Assembly: GCF_024228315.1 (NCBI RefSeq)
Contig: NZ_CP100454.1
Coordinates: 1,860,001-1,924,000 of the forward strand
Reading direction: 5' to 3'
Source: Halomarina pelagica
Lineage (GTDB): Archaea > Halobacteriota > Halobacteria > Halobacteriales > Haloarculaceae
DNA length: 64,000 nt
Every line of letters begins with the position of its first letter. Within the stretch, counting starts at the first letter, position 1. This document shows, in pieces, positions 51,322 to 59,732 of the stretch. The notes beneath the pieces were generated by a model that was not told where the DNA came from, ran no database searches, and saw nothing but the letters and a program-made list of their open reading frames with translations. The position numbers were made by a program, and so were the translations under genes.

Positions 51322-51488
51322 GGGCCTTCGTCGTCGAGAGGGGCCTAAAACGCGTCGGCGGATCGGTACGACGGGGGGCGGTCGTCCGATCGGTCGCAAC
51401 CCTTTTTCCCCCGTGGCTGGTTTCCTTCGTCGTTGACAGGGGCACTGCCGATTACCACCCCCGAGCGACCGGGGGTCGCGCGCCGTCG

Positions 51489-51968
51489 ATGACGACCATC
51501 CGTCTCGCAACGCCGATCGATGCGCCAGCGGAGCGCGTCTTCGACCTCGCGCGGTGCGTCACCCTCCGCGAGAACGCGCTCCGACCGTACCGCCTCCGCG
51601 CCGCCGCCGGCGTGACCGGCGACTTCCTGCGGCCGGGGACCTCGCTCGTCTGGCGCGGTCGCTTCTTCGGCGTCCCCGTCTCCTACACGATGAAGCTCTC
51701 CACGTACAGCCGCCCGCGACACTTTCGCGAGCGCATGACCGAGGGCCCGTTCGAGCGCCTCATCCACGACCGCTTCTTCGAACCCCGAGAGGGGGATGGG
51801 ACGCTCCTCCGCGACGTCTACACGTTCGAGTCGCCGCTCGGTCCGTTCGGGGAGGTCGTCGACGCCGTCTACTTCGAGGGGTATCTCGAACAGATCCTCG
51901 AAGTGGTCAACGCGGAGCTACGACGCGTCGCCGAGTCGGAGGAGTGGCGGCGCTACCTCGACGAGTAG
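51489..51968 (+). CDS. SRPBCC (START-like) family protein
   Basis: 159 residues. TTIRLATPIDAPAERVFDLARCVTLRENALRPYRLRAAAGVTGDFLRPGTSLVWRGRFFGVPVSYTMKLSTYSRPRHFRERMTEGPFERLIHDRFFEPREGDGTLLRDVYTFESPLGPFGEVVDAVYF is the helix-grip pattern of SRPBCC proteins that bind lipids or aromatic ligands in a deep cavity. The ligand is unknown. It has a separate promoter and reads away from pheA. Confidence 0.85.
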   Translation: MTTIRLATPIDAPAERVFDLARCVTLRENALRPYRLRAAAGVTGDFLRPGTSLVWRGRFFGVPVSYTMKLSTYSRPRHFRERMTEGPFERLIHDRFFEPREGDGTLLRDVYTFESPLGPFGEVVDAVYFEGYLEQILEVVNAELRRVAESEEWRRYLDE

Positions 51969-52026
51969 GAGTAGGTGGTCGTCGTCCGCCGCTTACGGGT
52001 GACGGCGGGCGGGCCCGATACCTCGA

Positions 52027-53451
52027 TCAGCGGTTCAGCGTGTGGATCGCGTGGCCCTGTGCGTTCTCCGCGGCCTCCATCACCGCCTCCGAGAGCGTCG
52101 GGTGGACGTGGATGGTGGCGGCGACGTCCTCCAGGGTCGCGCCCATCTCGATCGCCAGAGTGAGTTCGGCGACCAGTTCGGAGGCCTCCGGGGCCACGAT
52201 CTGCGCGCCGAGGACGAACCCGCTCGGCCCGTCGGCGACGATGCGGACGAAACCGTCCCCCTCGTTCATCGTCAGCGCGCGCCCGCTCGCCCGCATCGGC
52301 ATCTGGCCGACGACGGGTTCGAAGCCCGCCTCCTCGGCCTCGGCCTCCGTCATGCCGACGGTGCCGATCTCGGGGTCGGTGAACACCGCGGCCGGGACCG
52401 ACTGGTAGTCGAGCGCCGACGGTTCGCCGGCGATGACCTCCGCGGCGACCTGGCCCTCCTTCATCGCCTTGTGCGCGAGCATCGGCTCGCCCGCGACGTC
52501 GCCGACGGCGTAGACGTGCTCGACGTTGGTCCGCGCGCGGTCGTCCGTCGGGACGAACCCCCGCTCGTCGGTCTCGACGCCCGCCGCCTCCAGGTTCAGC
52601 GTGTCCGTGACGGGGCTACGCCCGACCGCGACCAGCACCTTCTCCGCGCCGAACTCGCTCACGGTGCCCTCACCGTCCTCGGTGCGGACGGTGATGCCGT
52701 CGCCCGAGCGCTCCCAGTCCTTCGCGGCCTCGCCGAAGTGGAACTCGATGCCGAGGTCCTCCGCGCGGCTCCGGACGATCCGCGCCACGTCGTCCTCGTA
52801 GCCGGGCAGCGCCGAGTCGAGCATCTCGACGACGGTGACGTCCGTCCCGAGCTTCGCGAAGACGGTGCCGAGTTCCATCCCGATGTAGCCCGCGCCCACG
52901 ACGACGAGGCTCTCCGGGAGCGTGTCGAGCGCCAGCGCGTGGCGCGAGGAGAGGACGTACTCGCCGTCGAACTCGAAGTTCGGGATCTGGACGGGCCGCG
53001 AGCCGGTCGAGATGATCGCGTGCTCGAACTCGATGGACTCCGAGCCCTGTCCCTCGCCGTCGTGGGCGACGCGCACCTTGCGCTCGTCCGCGAACTCCGC
53101 GGTCCCCTCGACGAGGTTGACGCCGTTGGCCTTACAGAGCTTCTCGACGCCCCCCGTCAACTGATCGACGACGCCGTCCTTCCACGACACCATCCCCTTC
53201 ATGTCCACGGCGGGGTCGGCGTGGATGCCCATCTCCTCCGCCTCCCGGGCGGCGTAGGCGACGTCCGACGCCGTCACCAGCGCCTTCGACGGGATGCAGC
53301 CGTAGTTCAGACAGGTCCCCCCGTAGGCGTCCCGCTCGACGAGCGTCGTGTCCAGCCCCAGTTGCGCGGCGCGGATGGCGGCCACGTACCCGCCGGGTCC
53401 CGCGCCGACGACGAGGACCTCCGTTCCAGTCGCGATGTCTCCGACCACCAT
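52027..53451 (-). CDS. lpdA: Dihydrolipoyl dehydrogenase (E3)
   Basis: 474 residues. E3 reoxidises the dihydrolipoyl group of E2 with NAD+. FAD is bound by VLVVGAGPGGYVAAIRAAQLG (first Rossmann) and an NAD-type second Rossmann LVVVGAGYIGMELGTVFAKLG. The redox disulfide is GGTCLNYGCIPSK (Cys47-Cys52) and the catalytic His-Glu dyad is HPTLSEA near the C-terminus. The ATG at 53451 is chosen because earlier residues are not conserved. It is the last gene of the complex operon, after a 146-bp gap from E2. Confidence 0.94.
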   Translation of the reverse strand: MVVGDIATGTEVLVVGAGPGGYVAAIRAAQLGLDTTLVERDAYGGTCLNYGCIPSKALVTASDVAYAAREAEEMGIHADPAVDMKGMVSWKDGVVDQLTGGVEKLCKANGVNLVEGTAEFADERKVRVAHDGEGQGSESIEFEHAIISTGSRPVQIPNFEFDGEYVLSSRHALALDTLPESLVVVGAGYIGMELGTVFAKLGTDVTVVEMLDSALPGYEDDVARIVRSRAEDLGIEFHFGEAAKDWERSGDGITVRTEDGEGTVSEFGAEKVLVAVGRSPVTDTLNLEAAGVETDERGFVPTDDRARTNVEHVYAVGDVAGEPMLAHKAMKEGQVAAEVIAGEPSALDYQSVPAAVFTDPEIGTVGMTEAEAEEAGFEPVVGQMPMRASGRALTMNEGDGFVRIVADGPSGFVLGAQIVAPEASELVAELTLAIEMGATLEDVAATIHVHPTLSEAVMEAAENAQGHAIHTLNR

Positions 53452-53597
53452 GACGTGTGCAGTATTTGCCGCGCGGGGTAAGGCTGTATGGGTTTCCTCG
53501 CGGAGGGTTTGCCCTGCCGGGCTGAACGCGAGGGCTTCCGAGGTCACCGACTCGCGATCGCCGGCACGGAGAAACGAGAAACGAAGTCGCCGCCGGC

Positions 53598-55184
53598 CTA
53601 CTCCAGCAGGAGTAGCGACGGGTCCTCCAGGTACTCCATCACCCGGTTCGTGAAGGCGGCGGCCTGCGCGCCGTCGATGACGCGGTGATCGATGGAGAGC
53701 GAGAGCGTCATCACGTAGCGCGGGACGACCTCGCCGCTCACGGCCGTCCCGTTCTCTCGGTGGGCCCCCGACGCGTCGCTCTCCACCACGCGCGGTTTCT
53801 TCTTGATCGCGCCCAGCCCGAGGATGGCCGTCTCGGGGTAGTTGATGATGGGGGTGGCGTACTCGCCGCCGATCGCCCCGAAGTTGGTGATGGTGAACGT
53901 CCCGCCCTGCATCTCCTCGCGCGAGATGGTGCGCTCGCGGGCCTTCTCGACGAGGTCGCTCAGCTCCGAGGACAGCCGTAGCATGCCCTTCCGGTCCGCG
54001 TTCCGGATGACGGGGACCATCAGCCCCGCGTCGGTCGCGACGGCGACGCCGACGTTGTAGTCCTTCCGGAGGACGATCTCCTCCGCCTCCTCGTCGAGCG
54101 TGGAGTTGAGGTAGGGGAACTCGCGCAGCGCCGCGACGACCGCCCGAATGACGAACGGCATGTACGTGAGCGAGACGCCGCGCTCGGCGGCGACCTCCTT
54201 CAGTTCGCTCCGGACCGCGACGAGTTCGGTCACGTCCACCTCGTCGTGGTGGGTGACGTGCGGCGCGGTGTACTTCGAGCGCGCCATCTGCGCGCCGATG
54301 GTGCGCCGGATGCCGCGGTAGGGGACGCGCTCGTCCTCGGCGGCCTCGTACCGCTCGGGCGAGACGCCAGCGGGTGCCGCACCGATCGCGGCGGCGTCCG
54401 CGGCCTGAGCCTCCTCCTGGGCCTCGGCGTAGGCGACGACCTGCTCGGGCGCGACGAACGGCCGGCCGTCGCGCTCCTCGTCGGTGGGGACGGCGTTCAG
54501 GTCGACGCCGCGCTCCTCGGCCAGTCGCCGCGTGGCGGGGGCGGCGAGCGTCCGATCCCGCTCGGCCACCTCGACGGCCGAGGCGGCGGGCGCACTCACG
54601 TCCGCCCCCCCCGCCCCCGCGCCGTCGTCGCTCGCGCGGCCGGCGGCGGATCCCCCGCGCTCTGCCTCCGGTTCGGGGGCCTGGGACGCCTCGGCCTCGC
54701 CCGCGCCCTCGGCGTGCGCGCGCACGTCGGCCTCGCCGACGCGTCCGCCGGGGCCGGACCCCTCCACCTCGGCGATGTCGACGCCGAGTTCGCGCGCCAG
54801 CCGCCGCGCGCTGGGTGCGGCGAAGACGCGTCCCTCGGGGGTTGACACCTCCTCGGTCCCGCCGCCGGGGACCTCCTCCGCGGCACCCGCCGCCGCCTCG
54901 GGTTCCGGTCGCCCGGTCTCGGGTTCCTCGGCCGCCTCGCCGCCCTCGGTCTCGAAGACGATGATGACCTCGCCGACGGGGACGACCTCGCCCGCCTCGG
55001 CGCGGATCTCCTTCACCGTCCCGTCGACGGGGGAGGGGACCTCGACGACCGCCTTGTCGGTCTCGGCCTCCGCGACCGGCTGGTCTTCCGTGACCGCGTC
55101 GCCCTCCTCGACGAGCCAGCCGACGATCTCCGCCTCCGTCAGCCCCTCGCCAACGTCCGGGAGCTTGAATTCTCGCGTCGCCAT
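53598..55184 (-). CDS. Dihydrolipoamide acyltransferase (E2), one lipoyl and two E3-binding-like domains
   Basis: 528 residues. The lipoyl domain (1-80) has the lipoylated Lys44 in ETDKAVVEVPSP. A first peripheral subunit-binding domain is at about 120-156 (FAAPSARRLARELGVDIAEVEGSGPGGRVGEADVRAHA), and a second, degenerate copy is at about 213-256 (LAAPATRRLAEERGVDLNAVPTDEERDGRPFVAPEQVVAYAEA), lacking the GSGxxGR loop. Between are low-complexity linkers. The catalytic acyltransferase domain has the conserved His in SIDHRVIDGAQAAAF. The start ATG at 55184 is three bases from the E1-beta stop. Substrate specificity (pyruvate versus branched-chain) is not readable; pyruvate or branched-chain oxoacid is likely. 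Confidence 0.93.
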   Translation of the reverse strand: MATREFKLPDVGEGLTEAEIVGWLVEEGDAVTEDQPVAEAETDKAVVEVPSPVDGTVKEIRAEAGEVVPVGEVIIVFETEGGEAAEEPETGRPEPEAAAGAAEEVPGGGTEEVSTPEGRVFAAPSARRLARELGVDIAEVEGSGPGGRVGEADVRAHAEGAGEAEASQAPEPEAERGGSAAGRASDDGAGAGGADVSAPAASAVEVAERDRTLAAPATRRLAEERGVDLNAVPTDEERDGRPFVAPEQVVAYAEAQEEAQAADAAAIGAAPAGVSPERYEAAEDERVPYRGIRRTIGAQMARSKYTAPHVTHHDEVDVTELVAVRSELKEVAAERGVSLTYMPFVIRAVVAALREFPYLNSTLDEEAEEIVLRKDYNVGVAVATDAGLMVPVIRNADRKGMLRLSSELSDLVEKARERTISREEMQGGTFTITNFGAIGGEYATPIINYPETAILGLGAIKKKPRVVESDASGAHRENGTAVSGEVVPRYVMTLSLSIDHRVIDGAQAAAFTNRVMEYLEDPSLLLLE

Positions 55185-55187
55185 GGT

Positions 55188-56189
55188 CTAGAACTCGTGG
55201 GCCTCCCGGATACCGTCCTCGATGCGCGCGGCCTCGGGGAGGTAGTAGTCCTCCAGCGCGTACAGCGGGAAGGGCACGTCGAAGCCCGTCACGCGCGTGA
55301 TCGGTGCCTCCTGGTACAGCAGCGCTTCCTCCTGGAGGGTGGCGGTGATCTCGCCGGCCAGCCCGCCGGTCTTCGGGGCCTCGTGGACGACGACCGCGCG
55401 GCCCGTCTTCTCGAACGACTCGACGATCGTCGCCTCGTCGAGCGGCGAGAGCGTCCGCAGGTCGACGACCTCGACGTCGATCTCGCCGGCCAGGTTCTCA
55501 GCGGCCTCCATCGTCGCCCGCGTCATCGCGCCCCACGTGAACACGCTCACGTCCTCGCCCTCGCGGCGCACGTCGGCCTCGCCGAGCGAGACGGTGTACG
55601 TCTCGTCGGGTACCGCCTCGCGGAACGCGCGGTAGATGAGCTTCGGCTCGAGGAAGATCACCGGGTCCGGGTCGCGGATCGCGCTCGCGAGCAGCCCCTT
55701 CGCGTCGTAGGGCGTGCTCGGGACGACGACCTTCAGGCCGGGTTCGTGGACGTAGAACGCCTCCTTCGACTCGGAGTGGTGCTCGGGCGCGCGGATGCCG
55801 CCGCCGTAGGGGGCGCGCACGACCAGCGGACAGGAGAAGCGTCCCCGCGACCGGTTTCGGAGCCGGGCGGCGTGACTGACGATCTGGTCGAAGGCGGGGT
55901 ACATGAACCCCGAGAACTGCATCTCCGCGACCGGGCGGAGGCCGTAGGCCGCCATCCCGACCGCGGTGCCGGCGATGCCCGACTCCGCGAGCGGCGTGTC
56001 GATGACGCGGTCGCCGCCGAACTCGTCGTAGAGTCCCTGCGTGGCGCGGAAGACGCCGCCGTTCTTCCCGACGTCCTCGCCCATCACGATCACGTCCTCG
56101 TCGCGCTCCATCTCCCCGTGCAGACCGTCGCGGACGGCCTGCACGAGCGTGAGGTTCTGCGTCGCCGTCCGTTGCTCCTGTTGACTCAT
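55188..56189 (-). CDS. 2-oxoacid dehydrogenase E1 component, beta subunit
   Basis: 333 residues. E1 decarboxylates a 2-oxoacid with thiamine diphosphate; the beta subunit provides part of the cofactor site. Typical phrases are [46 protein letters not shown] and the later [16 protein letters not shown] and [21 protein letters not shown]. Its ATG overlaps the E1-alpha stop (ATGA), so the two are translationally coupled. Whether the substrate is pyruvate or a branched-chain oxoacid is not clear from sequence; the haloarchaeal homologues have been reported as poorly active with pyruvate. Confidence 0.93.
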   Translation of the reverse strand: MSQQEQRTATQNLTLVQAVRDGLHGEMERDEDVIVMGEDVGKNGGVFRATQGLYDEFGGDRVIDTPLAESGIAGTAVGMAAYGLRPVAEMQFSGFMYPAFDQIVSHAARLRNRSRGRFSCPLVVRAPYGGGIRAPEHHSESKEAFYVHEPGLKVVVPSTPYDAKGLLASAIRDPDPVIFLEPKLIYRAFREAVPDETYTVSLGEADVRREGEDVSVFTWGAMTRATMEAAENLAGEIDVEVVDLRTLSPLDEATIVESFEKTGRAVVVHEAPKTGGLAGEITATLQEEALLYQEAPITRVTGFDVPFPLYALEDYYLPEAARIEDGIREAHEF

Positions 56190-57289
56190 TCTAGTAGTTC
56201 CTCGTCGCCGTGGCGTTCGCGGAGTCGTTCCAGGTAGTCGAGTTGCTGGCGGAGGCGCTCTGGCATGTCCGCGTAGACGTACGCGAACATGTCCGCCGGG
56301 TCGGGCCGCTCGATGGACTCGGCGACGTCGATCGCCTCCGCGACTTCCGCCTCGACGGACTCGGTGACGGCGTCCACGCGCTCGTCGTTGAGGACGCCCC
56401 GGTCGCGGAGGAACGACTCCAGCCGCGGGATCGGGTCCTTGCGCTTCCACTCCTCTACCTCCTCCTCCTCGCGGTAGACCGAGGGGTCGTCGGCGGTCGT
56501 GTGCGCGCCGAAGCGGTACTGGACCGCCTCGATCAGCGTCGGCCGGCTCTCCCCGTCGCCGGGATCCTTTGCCTTCTCGACGGCGTCGCGCGTCACCTGG
56601 TAGACCGCGAGCGGGTCCATTCCGTCGACCTGGACCCCCTCGAACCCGTAGGCGATGGCCTTCTGGGCGATCGTCTCGCTCGCGGTCTGGCGTTCGCGAG
56701 GGACCGAGATGGCCCACTGGTTGTTGTTGCAGAAGAAGACCGTCGGCGTGTCGAAGACGCCCGCGAAGTTGAGTCCCTCGTGGAAGTCGCCCTCGCTGGT
56801 GCCGCCGTCGCCGAAGTAACAGAGGAACGCCTGGCGCTCGCCCTTGAGCTTCGCCGCCCACGCGAGGCCGGTGGCGTGGAGGATCTGCGTCGCGATCGGG
56901 ACGGCGATGGTGAAGACGTTCTGGCCGGCCATCCGGTTCCCGCGCTCGTCGCCCATCCAGTAGCGAAGCGTCTCCTCGAAGCCGACGCCGCGCGTGTAGG
57001 CGGCGGCGTGCTCGCGGTAACTCGGGATCAGCCAGTCGTCCGCGTCGAGCGCGAACGCCGACCCGATCTGTGCGCCCTCCTGCCCCGACAGCGGCGGGTA
57101 GGTACCCATCCGACCCTGGCGCTGGAGGCTCACCGCGCGCGTGTCGAAGTGGCGCGCCAGCCGCATCTGCCTGTACATCTCGACCATCGACTCGTCGTCG
57201 AGGTCGGGCACCTCGGCTCCCTCGAGCACGCGCCCGTCCTCGTCGAGGACCTGCACGCGCTCCCGGGGATCGCGCTGGAGCGTACTCAT
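56186..57289 (-). CDS. 2-oxoacid dehydrogenase E1 component, alpha subunit
   Basis: 367 residues. The thiamine diphosphate motif starts [20 protein letters not shown] and closes with [11 protein letters not shown] (GDG-N26-NN). The substrate-channel phrase is [15 protein letters not shown]. The start at 57289 ([16 protein letters not shown]) is preferred over 57301 because GGAGG lies seven bases before it, a good Shine-Dalgarno. It heads the operon E1alpha-E1beta-E2-E3 with very short gaps. lipA nearby would supply lipoate for the E2. The promoter lies at about 57330-57350. Confidence 0.93.
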   Translation of the reverse strand: MSTLQRDPRERVQVLDEDGRVLEGAEVPDLDDESMVEMYRQMRLARHFDTRAVSLQRQGRMGTYPPLSGQEGAQIGSAFALDADDWLIPSYREHAAAYTRGVGFEETLRYWMGDERGNRMAGQNVFTIAVPIATQILHATGLAWAAKLKGERQAFLCYFGDGGTSEGDFHEGLNFAGVFDTPTVFFCNNNQWAISVPRERQTASETIAQKAIAYGFEGVQVDGMDPLAVYQVTRDAVEKAKDPGDGESRPTLIEAVQYRFGAHTTADDPSVYREEEEVEEWKRKDPIPRLESFLRDRGVLNDERVDAVTESVEAEVAEAIDVAESIERPDPADMFAYVYADMPERLRQQLDYLERLRERHGDEELLE

Positions 57290-57301
57290 ACCGCCCTCCA
57301 T

Positions 57302-57710
57302 GACATACCACGAGTCCCGCCGCTGGCAGTATAGTAGTTTCGTAAAAACGTTTCTCTTATGCTGATTCTTGCCGCCCGAACGGGGATACCGTCGAACTGT
57401 GTCGAGGAGATCGGAAACTATCCGACGACATCAGGAATTCTACGGACGAAAATTGGACGAAACGGCGTCAGACGCGACCCCGATGCCGGAGTTCTGGACG
57501 ATCGTTCGTTCGGATCTGCGGAGACGGTCCTCGAACGGTCGGGGTGCGAGGAAGATGTAGTCTCGCGCACCGCATCACGCTACGAGAGTGCTAGAGCGTG
57601 TTCCGAGAGATCGCTTTCGCTCCGAGAGTTGGTGGATCAGATGGTACGGGATGGGAACGGACGGCAAGCAGTTCCTCGAAATGCCGATCGACGGCATCTC
57701 TGAGGTGGGG
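57302..57710. other. Gene-poor region upstream of the E1-alpha promoter
   Basis: 409 bp with no gene that I can support; small frames are not conserved-looking. AT-rich positions near 57327-57360 (GTATAGTAGTTTCGTAAAAACG) fit the promoter of the E1alpha operon. The phrase AATTGGACGAAA at 57453-57464 also occurs, inverted, at 23948-23959. Confidence 0.5.
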
Positions 57711-58100
57711 TTAGATCACGTTAGTAGGGAGTTCTGCACCGTGTTCGACCAGTTCGTTATCGAACGAAACGAGGGTAGCATCGATGGCATCGGCGGCTGT
57801 GAGGATGAGGGCGTCCATCGGATAAAGAAGCGTCTCGGACTGGAGTTCGTTGGCTGCCATCATGTCTGATGCATCAGGGAACGTGACCGTGGTGCGGGAG
57901 ATGATCCGAGCCTCGATTCGATCGATCCGGTCGCGTTCGAACTGCTTCTTTTTCGTCAGAACGCTCCGGGTCTCCATTAAACTCAGCACAGAGACGTACG
58001 TTTCGTCGGCTTCGTTGAGTACTTCGATTGCGTCGTCGGATCGTTTAGTATCACGTGTAACTGCAGCAATCAGAATATTCGTGTCGAGAAGTAGTTTCAT
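57711..58100 (-). CDS. vapC: VapC-type PIN domain toxin
   Basis: 129 residues. PIN toxins are metal-dependent RNases. Key acidic residues are Asp6 (LLDTNILIAAV), Glu43 (LMETRSVL), Asp96 (YPMDALILTAADAI) and Asp114 (VSFDNEL), all present. The start ATG overlaps the antitoxin stop (ATGA), so the pair is translationally coupled. The gene lies just upstream of the 2-oxoacid dehydrogenase operon and is less GC-rich than neighbours, consistent with mobility. A PIN relic is also present at 33836-33945. Confidence 0.9.
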   Translation of the reverse strand: MKLLLDTNILIAAVTRDTKRSDDAIEVLNEADETYVSVLSLMETRSVLTKKKQFERDRIDRIEARIISRTTVTFPDASDMMAANELQSETLLYPMDALILTAADAIDATLVSFDNELVEHGAELPTNVI

Positions 58101-58249
58101 AACCGTTCTCGAACGTCACGAACGGCCTCTACGGAATCGACATCGATATCGACAGCCAACTCCGCGAGTGCATCGCCGAGCGGGACAGTCGTATCATCTT
58201 CGGAGTCCGAAGTCATGAACGGCTTGAAGTCGTCCGTAGTGAGGCTCAT
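58097..58249 (-). CDS. vapB: Short antitoxin, VapB-like partner of VapC
   Basis: 50 residues: MSLTTDDFKPFMTSDSEDDT then TVPLGDALAELAVDIDVDSVEAVRDVRERL. It is acidic and ends in a charged helix. The ATG is at 58249 and its TGA overlaps the vapC ATG. No swapped-hairpin or AbrB motif is obvious, so DNA binding is not shown; the position and size make an antitoxin likely. The phrase AVRDVRERL may bind the toxin. Confidence 0.6.
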   Translation of the reverse strand: MSLTTDDFKPFMTSDSEDDTTVPLGDALAELAVDIDVDSVEAVRDVRERL

Positions 58250-58403
58250 GCAATTTGATTGAACTGCTGCTTGGAAAAGCTTGCTGGTGGAACGGCTTCA
58301 CGATCGTTATCGGTCGAGAGTCGCTCGAATTTCGAGCGGGGACGTCAGCACCCATCACCACGCTCTACGCCATCCTTATTATCGATTGACCTGAACGTCG
58401 TCC

Positions 58404-58643
58404 ATGGTCGTCTCGACCGACTCCGTCTGGGAATCCCTCGCGGACCTGTTCGAGGAGGAGTACGACGACGTCACCGTCTACGGCGACGCCGACGGGCGGG
58501 CGGTCCTCCACGAGGGACCCGTTCGCGTCCGTGCGAACGGCTGGGTCGACCTCCCGACCGGTCGCCTCCTGTCGCCCGCGGCCGTCCACCACGTCGACGT
58601 CCAGTCGTCGGGCGACCCCGACGACGCCGTCGGTCGGTCGTAG
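58404..58643 (+). CDS. Small haloarchaeal hypothetical protein
   Basis: 79 residues: MVVSTDSVWESLADLFEEEYDDVTVYGDADGRAVLHEGPVRVRANGWVDLPTGRLLSPAAVHHVDVQSSGDP. A compact acidic beta-rich domain with no cysteines. The ATG follows a TATA-like CCTTATTATCG (about 58373-58383) at leaderless distance. I do not recognise a function; it is divergent from lipA at the 3' end (convergent orientation), separated by 15 bases. Confidence 0.7.
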   Translation: MVVSTDSVWESLADLFEEEYDDVTVYGDADGRAVLHEGPVRVRANGWVDLPTGRLLSPAAVHHVDVQSSGDPDDAVGRS

Positions 58644-58658
58644 GACCGCCGAGCGCGC

Positions 58659-59594
58659 TCAGTCGCCCGTCTCCGCCCGGGCGACCGCGCGCGCCTCCTC
58701 GACGCTCCGGCCCTCCCGGAGGAGGGCGTCGACGAACAGCTCGCCCGCCTTGTACGACGACCGGACGAGTGGACCGCTGGCGCAGTAGAGGAAGTCGAAC
58801 TCCTCCTCGGCCACGTCGCGCCACGTGTCGAACTTGTCGGGGTGGACGAACTCGCTCACCTCCAGGTGGCGGCGCGAGGGCTGGAGGTACTGGCCGAAGG
58901 TGAGGACGTCGACGCCCACCTCCCGGAGGTCGCCCATCGTCTGGTAGACCTCGTGGTCGTACTCGCCGACGCCGAGCATGAGCGAGGTCTTGGTGTAGAT
59001 CGTCGACTCCTCGTCGACCCGCTCGAGCACCGAGAGCGACTGCTCGTAGTTCGCCCGCCGGTCGCGCACGGGCCACTGGAGGCGCTCGACCGTCTCGACG
59101 TTGTGCGCGATCACGTCGGGCCGCGCGTCGACGATGCGGTCGACGCACTCCGGATCGCCCCGGAAGTCCGGTATCAGCACCTCCACGAGGATCGAGGGGT
59201 CCCGCTCCTTGATCTCGCGGATCGTCCGCGCGAAGTGGCCGGACCCCTGATCCGGCAGGTCGTCCCGGTCCACCGACGTGAGCACGACGTAGTCGAGACC
59301 GATCTCGGTCACCGCCTCGGCGACGTTCGCCGGTTCGTCCTCGTCGAGCGGCTCCATCCCGCCGGTCTTCACGTCGCAGAAGTTACAGCCCCGCGAGCAG
59401 CGATCGCCCATCAGCATGAACGTCGCCGTCCCCGGCCCGTCGCGCCCGCTCCAGCACTCCCCGAGGTTCGGACAGTTGGCCTCCTCGCAGACCGTGTGCA
59501 GGTCGCGGTCCCGGAGGGTCCGCTTGATCTCGGCGAAGCGCTGGCCCGACGGCGGCCGCATCTTCAGCCAGTCGGGCTTGCGCGCGTGACTCAT
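58659..59594 (-). CDS. lipA: Lipoyl synthase
   Basis: 311 residues. LipA is a radical SAM enzyme that inserts two sulfurs into octanoyl groups on lipoyl domains. The auxiliary cluster cysteines are Cys36, Cys41 and Cys47 (CEEANC...C), the radical SAM triad is Cys66, Cys70, Cys73 (CSRGCNFC), and the C-terminal RSSYKAGE motif supplies the conserved Ser. The position 1.4 kb from the E2 gene links it to lipoylation of that complex. The start (MSHARKPDWLKMRPPSGQRF) is clear. Length is normal. Confidence 0.95.
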   Translation of the reverse strand: MSHARKPDWLKMRPPSGQRFAEIKRTLRDRDLHTVCEEANCPNLGECWSGRDGPGTATFMLMGDRCSRGCNFCDVKTGGMEPLDEDEPANVAEAVTEIGLDYVVLTSVDRDDLPDQGSGHFARTIREIKERDPSILVEVLIPDFRGDPECVDRIVDARPDVIAHNVETVERLQWPVRDRRANYEQSLSVLERVDEESTIYTKTSLMLGVGEYDHEVYQTMGDLREVGVDVLTFGQYLQPSRRHLEVSEFVHPDKFDTWRDVAEEEFDFLYCASGPLVRSSYKAGELFVDALLREGRSVEEARAVARAETGD

Positions 59595-59705
59595 ACGCCC
59601 TCCTCCGACGGCCTCGGACTAAAACCTGCGGTTCACCCGGGAGACGGCCGCCGTCCGTCGATCGTCGCGTTCGTCGCTACTCATCAAATGAATTGCAAAA
59701 ATTAA

Positions 59706-59726
59706 TAACTGTTATGCTAAAACAGT
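59706..59726. promoter_or_regulatory. Candidate operator in the MATE promoter
   Basis: ACTGTT-ATGCTAA-AACAGT (59708-59726) is an inverted repeat just after a TATA-like AAAAATTAATAAC (about 59696-59708) and 7 bases before the ATG. That position suits a repressor of drug-efflux type. Confidence 0.5.
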
Positions 59727-59732
59727 GCATAA

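Noticed and set aside
57453-57464. AATTGGACGAAA shared with the inverted repeat at 23947-23992
   Set aside because: A 12-base match over 64 kb is probably chance and the surroundings differ.
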